Shown piece by piece: positions 9,182 through 16,889 of a stretch of 64,000 nucleotides of DNA. This DNA comes from Fundidesulfovibrio agrisoli (lineage in GTDB: Bacteria > Desulfobacterota > Desulfovibrionia > Desulfovibrionales > Desulfovibrionaceae). Made by a program: the position numbers and the translations under genes. The first letter of the stretch is position 1. Each line of letters starts with the position of its first letter. The DNA lies in the NCBI RefSeq assembly GCF_022808715.1, contig NZ_JAKZKX010000004.1, positions 164,667 to 228,666 of the forward strand, read 5' to 3'. Below the pieces are notes generated by a model. The model was not told the origin of the DNA. It did not search any database and worked only from the letters and a program-made list of their open reading frames with translations.

Positions 9182-9221
9182 GCCTCCGGCGGCCAAGGGG
9201 AGTTCCTCCCCTTGGAACCCC
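9182..9221 (+). repeat. dispersed hairpin repeat, short variant
   Basis: GCCTCCGGCGGCCAAGGGGA followed by a loop and CCCCTTGG. It ends 16 bases before the ATG at 9237. It is the same module as at 31540, 59912 and 61754. Confidence 0.8.
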
Positions 9222-9236
9222 AATCGGGAGCCCCTC

Positions 9237-9680
9237 ATGCGAAACGCCTTCATCCTCGTGGCCTTCGTGGCCGGGGCCCTGGTGCCCATCCAGGCCGGGC
9301 TCAACATCCAGCTGCGCAAGGTGCTGGGCGACCCCGTCCAGGCCTCCTTCATCTCCTTCCTGGTGGGCACGCTGGCCCTGGGCGTCTACAGCCTGGCGGC
9401 CAGACACACCTGGCCCTCGCTTACGGAAATGGCCTCCACGCCGCTGTGGCTCTGGACGGGCGGGCTGATGGGCGCGGCGTTCGTCACGGCCACGATCCTG
9501 GTTGGCCCCAGGCTTGGGGCCGCCTCCATGACGGCCTTCATGCTCATGGGGCAGCTGGTGGCCTCCGTGGTGCTGGACCACTACTCCTTCGTGGGCTACC
9601 CGGAGCACCCCGTGAGCTGGGCGCGCCTGGCGGGCGTGGGGCTGTTGGCGCTGGGGGCCTGGATGATCAAAGCATTCTGA
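9237..9680 (+). CDS. DMT-family membrane protein (YdcZ/DUF606-like)
   Basis: 147 residues. The ATG at 9237 directly follows a dispersed repeat, and no separate promoter is evident. The protein is almost entirely hydrophobic, with four to five membrane segments (residues ~2-22, 34-53, 69-90, 95-115, 127-145). It has the small-membrane-protein layout of the YdcZ half-transporters in the drug/metabolite transporter superfamily. Such proteins are usually dimeric inner membrane transporters; the substrate is unknown. The gene to the right is convergent. Confidence 0.75.
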   Translation: MRNAFILVAFVAGALVPIQAGLNIQLRKVLGDPVQASFISFLVGTLALGVYSLAARHTWPSLTEMASTPLWLWTGGLMGAAFVTATILVGPRLGAASMTAFMLMGQLVASVVLDHYSFVGYPEHPVSWARLAGVGLLALGAWMIKAF

Positions 9681-9692
9681 TCTGGAGAGCGG

Positions 9693-10355
9693 TCAGCGCC
9701 GCTCGAACAGGGCGTCGGCCGCGCTCAGGTTCCCATCCTCGTCGAACCAGGGGCGGTAGAGCCCCCGCACCCTGAAGCCCCGGCCCTCCATCCAGTCCAT
9801 GAGCTCGCCCGCCAGGGGCTGGCCCTTGTACATCCCCGCGAAGGAAACCTCGCACAGCACCCCCCGCACTCCGCCCAGGAGGCCCTCCGCGCCGCGCAGG
9901 GCCTCCAGTTCGTAGCCCTGCAGGTCCAGCTTGATGAGCTGGGGCGAGTCGCGCAGATCCTCGTCCAGGCGCACCACCTGCACCTCGACGCGCCGGGCCA
10001 CGCCCATGGGTTTGTCAGGGTGTTTCTGCAGGATGGCGTCAGGCTCCAGCAGGGAGGAGCACGTCGCGCTCTCCAGTTCGTTGATGACCAGGCGCGCGGG
10101 CGCGGAGCCCAATGCCGCCTCGCGCAGGCGCACCCGGGCGTCGTCCTTGAAGCGCTTGCCCAGTTTGCGGGCCAGGCGGGGCAAGGGTTCGTAGGCCACC
10201 ACGGAGCCCAGCGGGAGCAGCTCCAGCAGGCGGGCCACGGTGCGGCCCTTGTTGGCTCCGCCGTCCACAATCAGGGGGCTGGCTGAACCGGCCAGTGCGG
10301 CCAGGGCGGGGAAGGGGTCCTCGACGGGGAAGAGGGGCCAGGTCGTGCTGTTCAT
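9693..10355 (-). CDS. FkbM family methyltransferase
   Basis: 220 residues. The SAM-binding motif is IVDGGANKGRTV near residue 30. The FkbM-type core continues with VAYEPLPRL and the LDLQGYELEALRGA segment near 145-158. FkbM proteins O-methylate sugars and other secondary metabolites. Close to the glycosyltransferase operon but on the other strand; a role in modifying that glycan is possible but unproven. No clear Shine-Dalgarno. Confidence 0.85.
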   Translation of the reverse strand: MNSTTWPLFPVEDPFPALAALAGSASPLIVDGGANKGRTVARLLELLPLGSVVAYEPLPRLARKLGKRFKDDARVRLREAALGSAPARLVINELESATCSSLLEPDAILQKHPDKPMGVARRVEVQVVRLDEDLRDSPQLIKLDLQGYELEALRGAEGLLGGVRGVLCEVSFAGMYKGQPLAGELMDWMEGRGFRVRGLYRPWFDEDGNLSAADALFERR

Positions 10356-10418
10356 GGCGGGGGAGAGTAGATGCCTCGCGGCCTGCGGGCAAGGGGAGAG
10401 GGAAAATCAATTTTGATA

Positions 10419-10447
10419 TTGACAATGAGAATCGTTTTCAGTTAACC
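10419..10447 (+). promoter_or_regulatory. Fur box overlapping a sigma70-type promoter
   Basis: GACAATGAGAATCGTTTTC at 10421-10439 matches 15 of 19 positions of the classical Fur box. TTGACA (10419-10424) could be the -35 hexamer, and a weak -10 (TTAACC, 10442-10447) follows at 17-base spacing, so Fur would cover the promoter. It lies 85 bases before the start of the TPR-like gene. The site is seen in the sequence; control by Fur is inference. Confidence 0.7.
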
Positions 10448-10531
10448 ATGGCCAACGGGACACGGAAAGGGCAAGGCCCGAGGCGCACGCCAGGTCAGCC
10501 CTCCGCCCCAGCAGACGAGAGGAGTACCGCC

Positions 10532-10945
10532 ATGACAACCAGATCATCCATCGGCTCTTCGGAGCGCCCACGGGATATGTTTTCGAGCATCCTCAAGCCC
10601 CTGGCCCAGGCCCAGAGCGATAGCTGCGGCTGCGGCGGCGGATGCCGGGCCAAGGCCATGACCCGCCTGAACCGCGAGGGCATGGAGGCCTGTCAGGCCG
10701 GCGACTTCGCCGGGGCGGACAAGCTGCTCTCGCAGGCCATAGGCATGGCCCGCAAGGCCGGAGTGTCCATGTACGAGGCCAAGATGCGCAACAACCTGGG
10801 CCTGGTGCACCTGCTGGCCAGCCGCCCGGACGACGCCCGGCGCGAATTCGGAGCCGCGCTGGACCTGGTGGCGGGCAAACTCGGGCGCGAGAACCCGCTG
10901 TACAAGAAGATCGAAGGCAACATGAGCCAGACCCGGGCCGCCTGA
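10532..10945 (+). CDS. Fur-box-associated small TPR-like protein with N-terminal Cys cluster
   Basis: 137 residues. The start at 10532 has a good Shine-Dalgarno (GAGAGGAG). The N-terminus (to ~40) carries a SCGCGGGC cluster of four Cys residues, suitable for metal or Fe-S binding. The rest is helical, with a TPR-like pattern of Ala, Gly and Leu (ACQAGDFAGADKLLSQAI; NNLGLVHLLASRPDDARREF). Iron-responsive expression is predicted from the Fur box upstream. I do not recognise a named family, and function is unknown. Confidence 0.75.
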   Translation: MTTRSSIGSSERPRDMFSSILKPLAQAQSDSCGCGGGCRAKAMTRLNREGMEACQAGDFAGADKLLSQAIGMARKAGVSMYEAKMRNNLGLVHLLASRPDDARREFGAALDLVAGKLGRENPLYKKIEGNMSQTRAA

Positions 10946-10981
10946 GGGCCGTAGCAAATTCCCTCCCACCGCCTTGCCGTA

Positions 10982-11020
10982 GGCCGGGTTTCGCGCGAGC
11001 CGTTCGCGCGGGGCCCGGCC
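10982..11020. terminator. GC-rich inverted repeat between convergent genes
   Basis: GGCCGGG and CCCGGCC enclose a second pair of CGCGCG arms. It lies between the TPR-like gene and the convergent kinase gene. There is no clear T-run, so termination is tentative. Confidence 0.4.
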
Positions 11021-11054
11021 GAACATTTCTGGAAAAATGAGAAACGCGCCCGGC

Positions 11055-12524
11055 TCAACCCGTGGGGTTCGAGCGCTCCGGGTGGCCCCGATGGGCGCGC
11101 TGCACGCTCATGACGAAGCAGGCCACGTTGTCCTTCTGCTCGAAGGTCAGCGAGCCGCCCATGGTGCGCAGCAGCCTGTGGCAGAAGGGCAGGCCGATGG
11201 TGTCGCCGCCTTCGTCGAAGGGCAGGAAGACCTTGTCCACGTCGGGCACGGGAGTGGCCTGTCCGCCGCAGACCTCCAGGTGCAGGAAACGCTCGCTCTC
11301 GAAGGTGCGCAGCCACATGCCGCCCTTTGGTGGCAGGTTGGCCAGGGTGGAGCGGATCAGGTTGATGACAACCTGTGTGAGCAGCTCCGCGTCCTCCTCC
11401 ACTGTGGCCGAGGCGATGTCCTGGAGGAACCGGGGCGCGACGCCGTTGGCCTCCAGCTCCGGCGAGAGCAGGTCCAGGCATTTGCCCGCGATGGCCCCCA
11501 GGTCGCAGGGCTCGCGGTGGAGCTTCACGGGGCTCAGGTAGTCGCGGATGCGGTCCAGGATGCGCTCCAGGCGCTGGGCCTCGTCCAGGATCACCTGGGC
11601 CTCGGCGGATTCTGGCTGCTTTTTGACCAGCCTGCGCGCATACCCCGCGATGGAGACCAGCGGGTTGCGGATCTCGTGCGCCACCTCGGCGGAGATTGCG
11701 CCCAGGGTCTTCACCTTCTCCTTCTGAACCAGATATTTCTCCAGCATCAGCCGGTCGGTGATGTCGAGCACCACGCCCTCAACCTGGGGCCGCTCGCAGG
11801 TCGCGCCGCAAGGCGGCGTGGGAATGCTCTTGATGATGCCGTGCACCACCCGGCCGGACTTGCGCAGCATCCGGCAGGTCTTGGAAAAGGCGAAGGCCCC
11901 GTCCTGCAGGCGCTGGTTCAGGCTGCCCCGCACGCGCTCGCGGTCCTCGGGGTGGATGCGCTCCAGGAACCAGCCCTCCCGGGTGCGGGCCTCTTCGGGG
12001 GTGAAGCCCAGCATGCCCATGCAGGCGCTGTTCACGAACTGCACGTTCAGGTGGTCGTCCAGGCTGAAGATCATCAGCGGGATGTTGTGCACCAGGTTGG
12101 AGTAGCGGGCCTCGGCCCGGCGCACCTGGATGGTCAGCTCCCGGCGCTCCAGCACGGCGGACACCGCGTGGGCCAGCAGGTCGAAGCTCTCGATGGGCTT
12201 GATGATGTAGTCCCAGGCGCCGAGGCGGAAGGCGTGGATGGCGTCCTGGATGTCGGCGCGGCCGGAGATCACGATCACGGGGGTGTCGTCGCCGATGCGC
12301 CGTTTTTCCTCCAGGAAGGCCAGGCCGTCCATCACCGGCATGCGCAGGTCCAGCAGAACGAGGTCGGGCTTGGTGGCGCTGAGGGCCACCAAACCCTCGA
12401 TGCCGCTGCCGGCTTCGACGGCCTTGTAACCGGCATCCTCTATCCAGGCCACGAGGGTGCTGCGGACGGCGATGTCGTCGTCCACGGTGAGGATGATGCG
12501 GGGGCTGGCTTCTTGCTGGGTCAT
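11055..12524 (-). CDS. hybrid response regulator-PAS-histidine kinase, ATPase domain degenerate
   Basis: 489 residues. I use the ATG at 12524 because GAGGGG lies 6 bases upstream; the frame is open to 12593. An N-terminal receiver domain has the acidic pocket DDD at 15-17 and phosphoacceptor Asp59 (LVLLDLRMP). A PAS domain follows (~150-265, ending DITD). A HisKA domain with AHEIRNPL puts the phosphoacceptor at His283. The C-terminal ATPase region keeps an Asn box (VVINLIRSTLANLP), but the DxGxG G1 box is not recognisable and G2 is shortened. ATP binding may therefore be weak or lost. The receiver-first order is typical of one-component relay proteins that take phosphate from another kinase. 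No partner gene is adjacent. Confidence 0.85.
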   Translation of the reverse strand: MTQQEASPRIILTVDDDIAVRSTLVAWIEDAGYKAVEAGSGIEGLVALSATKPDLVLLDLRMPVMDGLAFLEEKRRIGDDTPVIVISGRADIQDAIHAFRLGAWDYIIKPIESFDLLAHAVSAVLERRELTIQVRRAEARYSNLVHNIPLMIFSLDDHLNVQFVNSACMGMLGFTPEEARTREGWFLERIHPEDRERVRGSLNQRLQDGAFAFSKTCRMLRKSGRVVHGIIKSIPTPPCGATCERPQVEGVVLDITDRLMLEKYLVQKEKVKTLGAISAEVAHEIRNPLVSIAGYARRLVKKQPESAEAQVILDEAQRLERILDRIRDYLSPVKLHREPCDLGAIAGKCLDLLSPELEANGVAPRFLQDIASATVEEDAELLTQVVINLIRSTLANLPPKGGMWLRTFESERFLHLEVCGGQATPVPDVDKVFLPFDEGGDTIGLPFCHRLLRTMGGSLTFEQKDNVACFVMSVQRAHRGHPERSNPTG

Positions 12525-12593
12525 GTGCGTCCCCTCGGAAGAGGCTGACTCCATCAATGGGCGAAATCGGGGGTTATGGCAAGAGGCGCACAT

Positions 12594-12621
12594 AAAAGGG
12601 GGGCCGGATGGCCCCCCTTTG
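12594..12621. terminator. bidirectional rho-independent terminator
   Basis: Perfect 11-bp stem (AAAGGGGGGCC / GGCCCCCCTTT) with loop GGAT. The minus strand continues with TTTTAT. It ends the amtB-glnK unit on the minus strand, just upstream of the kinase gene. Confidence 0.85.
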
Positions 12622-12647
12622 TGCGTCAGGCGGGATGCGGCTCGACC

Positions 12648-12995
<348 letters not shown>

Positions 12996-14612
12996 CTAGC
13001 GGTGGGTCTTGTTCACGGAGAAGTCGGGGTAGGCGGTGACGCCGACTTCCGCCTCGTCCAGGCCGTCGCGCTCGATCTCGGGGCTCACGCGCAGCTTCAC
13101 GAACACGTTGAGCACCTTGAAGAAGACGAAGAAGGCCACGAAGACGAAGATGAAGTTGGTCAGCACGCCGATGCACTGGGCCATGAACTGGCCGGAATCG
13201 CCGTAGAGCAGGCCCTTCACGGTGCCCTCGACGGTGTTCAGGGCGTCGCCGTAGGTGCCGTCCGCGAAGATGCCCACGGCCAGCAGGCCCCAGGCGCCGT
13301 TGACGCCGTGCACCGAGATGGCGCCCACGGGGTCATCCACCTTCAGGGTGCGGTCGACGAAGAAGACGCTCACGCACAGCAGCACGCCGGCGATCAGGCC
13401 GATGATGATGGCCGAGGAGGCGTTGACGAAGGCGCAGGGGGCCGTGATGGCGACCAGGGCCGCCAGCAGGCCGTTGGCGGCCATGGAGGCGTCGGGTTTG
13501 CCGTAGACGAGCCACATGTACAGCAGGGCGGAGAAGGAACCAGCGGCGGAGGCCAGCATGGTGTTGGTGGCCACGATGCCGATGCGCAGGTCGGAACCGG
13601 CCAGGGTGGAGCCGGCGTTGAAGCCGAACCAGCCGAAGGCCAGGATCAGGCAGCCGGCAATGGCCATGGGGATGTGATGGCCGGGGATGGCGTTGACCTT
13701 GCCGCCGGGGCCGTACTTGCCGAGGCGGGGTCCGAGGCAGATGGCGCCCGCCAGGGCCGCCACGCCGCCGGTCATGTGCACGACGGAGGAGCCCGCGAAG
13801 TCGACGACGCCGTGGCCCAGGCTGAAGTTCTTGCCCAGCGTGGAGAGCCAGCCGCCGCCCCACACCCAGTTGGCGTACAGGGGGTAGATGAACATGGACA
13901 TGTAGAAGCCGTAGATCACGAAGGATTTGAAGGTCCAACGTTCGGCCATGGAGCCGGTGGGGATGGTCACGGCGGTGTCCATGAAGACCATCTGGAAGAG
14001 GAACATGGTGAAGATGGCCACGTCATAGGCGTCGCCCCCAAGCAGGAAGCCCTTGAGGCCGAAGAGGCCGAAGTCCTTCCCGAAGAGGGTGATGGCGAAC
14101 TCGGTGTCCATGGTGCCGCCGCCGCCCAGGGTGACGAAGGGGCCCGCGCCGCCCATCTGCAGGGCGTAACCGGTGAGCCAGTAGCCGAGCATGCCGATGC
14201 CGTAGACCATGAAGTTCATGGTCATGGTGTGGGCGGCGTTCTTGGCGCGGGTGAAGCCGGTCTCGGCCAGGGCGAAGCCCAGCTGCATAAACATGACCAG
14301 GAAGCCGCAGACCAGCGTCCAGACGAAGTTGATGGAGATCTTGTTCTTGCCCGCAGCCTCGGCGGCTTTGGCGGCAAGGGGCTCCTTCTCGCTCATGGCG
14401 GCGAGCTCTTCCTTGGTGGGCGCGTTGGCCGCGTAGCCGATGATGTCAGCGGCGGTGCCGAGGGTGGCGCCGGTCGGATCGGGCTTGGCCGGTTCGGCGG
14501 CGGCCTCGGCGGCGGGGGCTTCAGGTTTGGCGTCCTGGGCCATGGCGGCCAAGGGCAGGCACGCCAGGCTGAACATTACGCTCAGGACGAGGCACGAGAG
14601 GAGCTTTTTCAT
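12996..14612 (-). CDS. amtB: ammonium transporter with long N-terminal extension
   Basis: 538 residues, about 130 more than the usual Amt. A strong GGAGG lies upstream of the start. The N-terminus is a signal peptide (MKKLLSCLVLSVMFSLACL...AMA). About 70 Ala/Pro/Glu-rich residues follow, which would be periplasmic, before the first core helix near residue 95. The Amt core has the twin His residues (SSVVHMTGG; ISVHGVNGAWG) and the gating aromatic region (LFQMVFMDTA). It imports ammonium (as NH3 or NH4+) in the inner membrane and is blocked by its partner PII. The extension is not part of the standard Amt fold. Divergent from the second amtB. Confidence 0.93.
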   Translation of the reverse strand: MKKLLSCLVLSVMFSLACLPLAAMAQDAKPEAPAAEAAAEPAKPDPTGATLGTAADIIGYAANAPTKEELAAMSEKEPLAAKAAEAAGKNKISINFVWTLVCGFLVMFMQLGFALAETGFTRAKNAAHTMTMNFMVYGIGMLGYWLTGYALQMGGAGPFVTLGGGGTMDTEFAITLFGKDFGLFGLKGFLLGGDAYDVAIFTMFLFQMVFMDTAVTIPTGSMAERWTFKSFVIYGFYMSMFIYPLYANWVWGGGWLSTLGKNFSLGHGVVDFAGSSVVHMTGGVAALAGAICLGPRLGKYGPGGKVNAIPGHHIPMAIAGCLILAFGWFGFNAGSTLAGSDLRIGIVATNTMLASAAGSFSALLYMWLVYGKPDASMAANGLLAALVAITAPCAFVNASSAIIIGLIAGVLLCVSVFFVDRTLKVDDPVGAISVHGVNGAWGLLAVGIFADGTYGDALNTVEGTVKGLLYGDSGQFMAQCIGVLTNFIFVFVAFFVFFKVLNVFVKLRVSPEIERDGLDEAEVGVTAYPDFSVNKTHR

Positions 14613-15274
14613 ACCTTACCTCCAAACAATATACTCAATGGATTTACGCTTTTGTCCAAGTCGGCATGTTGAGTCGAACGATTTGTTCAACATTCTGTTA
14701 TTTATGAAGAATCTATGGGTGCGAGCATGTGATTCCCCCTTGTCGAACCAGGGCGCGGCTTCACGCTGCCCTCCCAACGCGCCTCACTGAGGCAAGTCGT
14801 CCTTCGGAGCGGTAGCCGAAAAAAGCAGTTGGTTTGTGTCTATATCGTTAAGATGCTCAATTCAAGACTAAATTACCACTTTTGTAAATTTCAAAAAGGA
14901 AAGGTAAGCGGGGTGACACAAAGGACATGGGGCATCGCCCGGGTGGCGGATTTCCTGGGAAATCGGCGGCTCTGCGCGCAAATTATCAGTCTGGACGATG
15001 AGTTGTTTCGAGGTGGTCAGGAGGGGGGATCACCCGGATGGCATGCGCGGAGCGCCCTGGGCAGCCCAGGTGCATACAATTTTGAATGAGTTTTGAAAAT
15101 TGAGCGAAGCTTACAAAAAATACTTGCAAAAGTGTAAAAACAGCTCTAGTCATGAAGCCGTGCAGCCGACCGGGCGGAACAGGCAGGAGCGTCCGGTAGG
15201 GAAAACGGCCAGCGCAGGTCCCCGGCAGGACAGCCCTGCCGGGGGGCCACCCACGAAAACAGGAGGACATCTAT
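14613..15274. promoter_or_regulatory. divergent control region between two amtB operons
   Basis: 662 bases without a credible gene and clearly lower in GC than its surroundings near both ends. TTTTGTAA-type words recur (14880 and, inverted, near 15110). A perfect 10-bp hairpin (CCCCGGCAGG / CCTGCCGGGG) lies at 15220-15244, 30 bases before the second amtB start, in the likely mRNA leader. I could not find a convincing sigma54 site. Nitrogen control is expected from the genes but is not shown by the sequence. Confidence 0.5.
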
Positions 15275-16486
15275 ATGAACGCGGCGGACACTGCATTTAT
15301 CCTCGTATCGGCAGCCCTGGTGCTGCTCATGACCCCGGGCCTGGGCCTGTTCTACGGCGGCATGGTCCGCTCCAAGAACGTCCTGGCAACCTTGATGCAC
15401 AGCTATGTGCTCATCGCCCTGATCTCCATCGAGTGGGCCATCCTCGGCTACACGATGGCCTTCGGCTCCGACATCGGCGGCCTGGTGGGCGGCCTGGACT
15501 ACCTCAACCTGGCGGGCATGGATAAGCCCAACGAACTGGCCAAGACCGTGCCTCATCTGGCCTTCATGGCCTTCCAGATGATGTTCGCGGTCATCACCCC
15601 GGCGCTTATCTCCGGCGCGTTCGCCGAGCGCATCAAATTCAGCGCGTTCCTGATCTTCAGCCTCATCTGGGCGGTCTGCATCTACAACCCGCTCGCCCAC
15701 TGGGTCTGGGGCGGCGGCTGGCTGGGAACCCTGGGCGCGCTCGACTTCGCCGGCGGCGCGGTCGTCCACATGAGCTCCGGTGCTTCCGCCCTGGCCTTCG
15801 TGCTCTTCCTCGGCAAGCGCAAGAACTACGGTCGCGAGCCCTTCATTCCTCACAACCTGCCCATGACCATCCTCGGCGCGGGCATCCTGTGGTTCGGCTG
15901 GTTCGGCTTCAACGCCGGCAGCGCCCTCTCCGCCGGCGACCTGGCCTCCTCGGCCTTCGTCACCACGCACCTGGCCGCCTCCGCCGCCGCCCTCTCCTGG
16001 ATACTGGCCGAGTGGGTGCACCGCGGCAAGCCCACCACCCTGGGCCTGGCCTCCGGCGCGGTCGCCGGCCTGGTCGCCATCACCCCGGCCGCCGGCTTCG
16101 TCACCCCCATGTCCTCCATCGTGATCGGCCTGGTGGGCGGAGTGGTCTGCTACATGGGCGTGAACCTCAAGCACATGTTCCGGTACGACGACGCCCTGGA
16201 CGTGGTGGGCGTGCACGGCCTGGGCGGCACCTGGGGCGCGCTGGCCACCGGCCTGTTCGCCACCAAGGCCGTGAACGATGCCGGCAACGACGGCCTGCTC
16301 TACGGCAACCCCGAGCTGCTCTGGAACCAGTTCGTCTCCGTGGTCGCCACCTGGGGCTTCTGCTTCGTGGGCACCCTGGTCATCCTCTTCGTGGTCAACA
16401 TGATCGTGAAGGTGCGCGTCACCGAGCAGGACGAGGACAAGGGCCTGGACGTGAGCCAGCACGGCGAAACCGGCTACCAGAACTAA
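15275..16486 (+). CDS. amtB: ammonium transporter
   Basis: 403 residues, normal Amt length, with an AGGAGG Shine-Dalgarno 8 bases upstream. Eleven membrane segments are expected. The twin His motifs are in AVVHMSSGASAL and VGVHGLGGTWG, and the Amt signature DFAGG is present. It lacks the N-terminal extension of the divergent paralogue, so the two pairs are not recent duplicates. Followed after 12 bases by a PII gene, making a classical amtB-glnK operon. Confidence 0.95.
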   Translation: MNAADTAFILVSAALVLLMTPGLGLFYGGMVRSKNVLATLMHSYVLIALISIEWAILGYTMAFGSDIGGLVGGLDYLNLAGMDKPNELAKTVPHLAFMAFQMMFAVITPALISGAFAERIKFSAFLIFSLIWAVCIYNPLAHWVWGGGWLGTLGALDFAGGAVVHMSSGASALAFVLFLGKRKNYGREPFIPHNLPMTILGAGILWFGWFGFNAGSALSAGDLASSAFVTTHLAASAAALSWILAEWVHRGKPTTLGLASGAVAGLVAITPAAGFVTPMSSIVIGLVGGVVCYMGVNLKHMFRYDDALDVVGVHGLGGTWGALATGLFATKAVNDAGNDGLLYGNPELLWNQFVSVVATWGFCFVGTLVILFVVNMIVKVRVTEQDEDKGLDVSQHGETGYQN

Positions 16487-16498
16487 GGAGCGACCCCC

Positions 16499-16837
16499 AT
16501 GCGCAAGATCGAAATCATCACCCGGCCCTACAAGCTGGAAGACATCAAGAAGGCACTCACCGACGCGGGCGTGAAGGGCATGACCGTCTCCGAGGTCAAG
16601 GGCTTCGGCCGCCAGCGCGGGCACAAGGAAATCTACCGCGGGGCGGAGTACCAGGTGGACTTCGTACCCAAGATCAAGATAGAGCTGGTCATCGACCAGG
16701 CCATCGTCCCCGCGGTGCTCAAAGCCGTGGAAGGCGCCGCCCGCACGGGCGAGGTGGGAGACGGCAAGATCTTCATCACCCCCGTGGAAGAAGTGGTGCG
16801 CATCCGCACCGGCGAAACGGGCAAAGACGCCATCTAA
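16499..16837 (+). CDS. glnK: PII nitrogen regulatory protein
   Basis: 112 residues. The T-loop has Tyr51 (IYRGAEY), and the C-terminal VRIRTGETG is intact. It differs from the PII at 12648 at many positions in the T-loop flank (HKEI versus HTEH) and beta-strand 1, consistent with each being dedicated to its own AmtB. It can be uridylylated by the GlnD encoded next. Confidence 0.95.
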   Translation: MRKIEIITRPYKLEDIKKALTDAGVKGMTVSEVKGFGRQRGHKEIYRGAEYQVDFVPKIKIELVIDQAIVPAVLKAVEGAARTGEVGDGKIFITPVEEVVRIRTGETGKDAI

Positions 16838-16850
16838 CCGAACCAACACG

Positions 16851-16880
16851 AAAAGGGGCCGGACATCCGGCCCCTTTTTT
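16851..16880 (+). terminator. rho-independent terminator after amtB-glnK
   Basis: Stem AAAAGGGGCCGGA / TCCGGCCCCTTTT with a two-base loop, followed by a T-run. It ends only 9 bases before the glnD start codon. Confidence 0.9.
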
Positions 16881-16889
16881 CATTTTCGT

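Noticed and set aside
15039..15053. TGGCATG-N4-GAGC, considered as a sigma54 promoter for the second amtB
   Set aside because: The -24 part fits, but the -12 part lacks TTGC, and it lies 220 bases from the gene. Too weak to call.
14613..15274. tRNA or small RNA gene in the divergent amtB region
   Set aside because: No cloverleaf, CCA end or T-loop consensus found; only a short leader hairpin.
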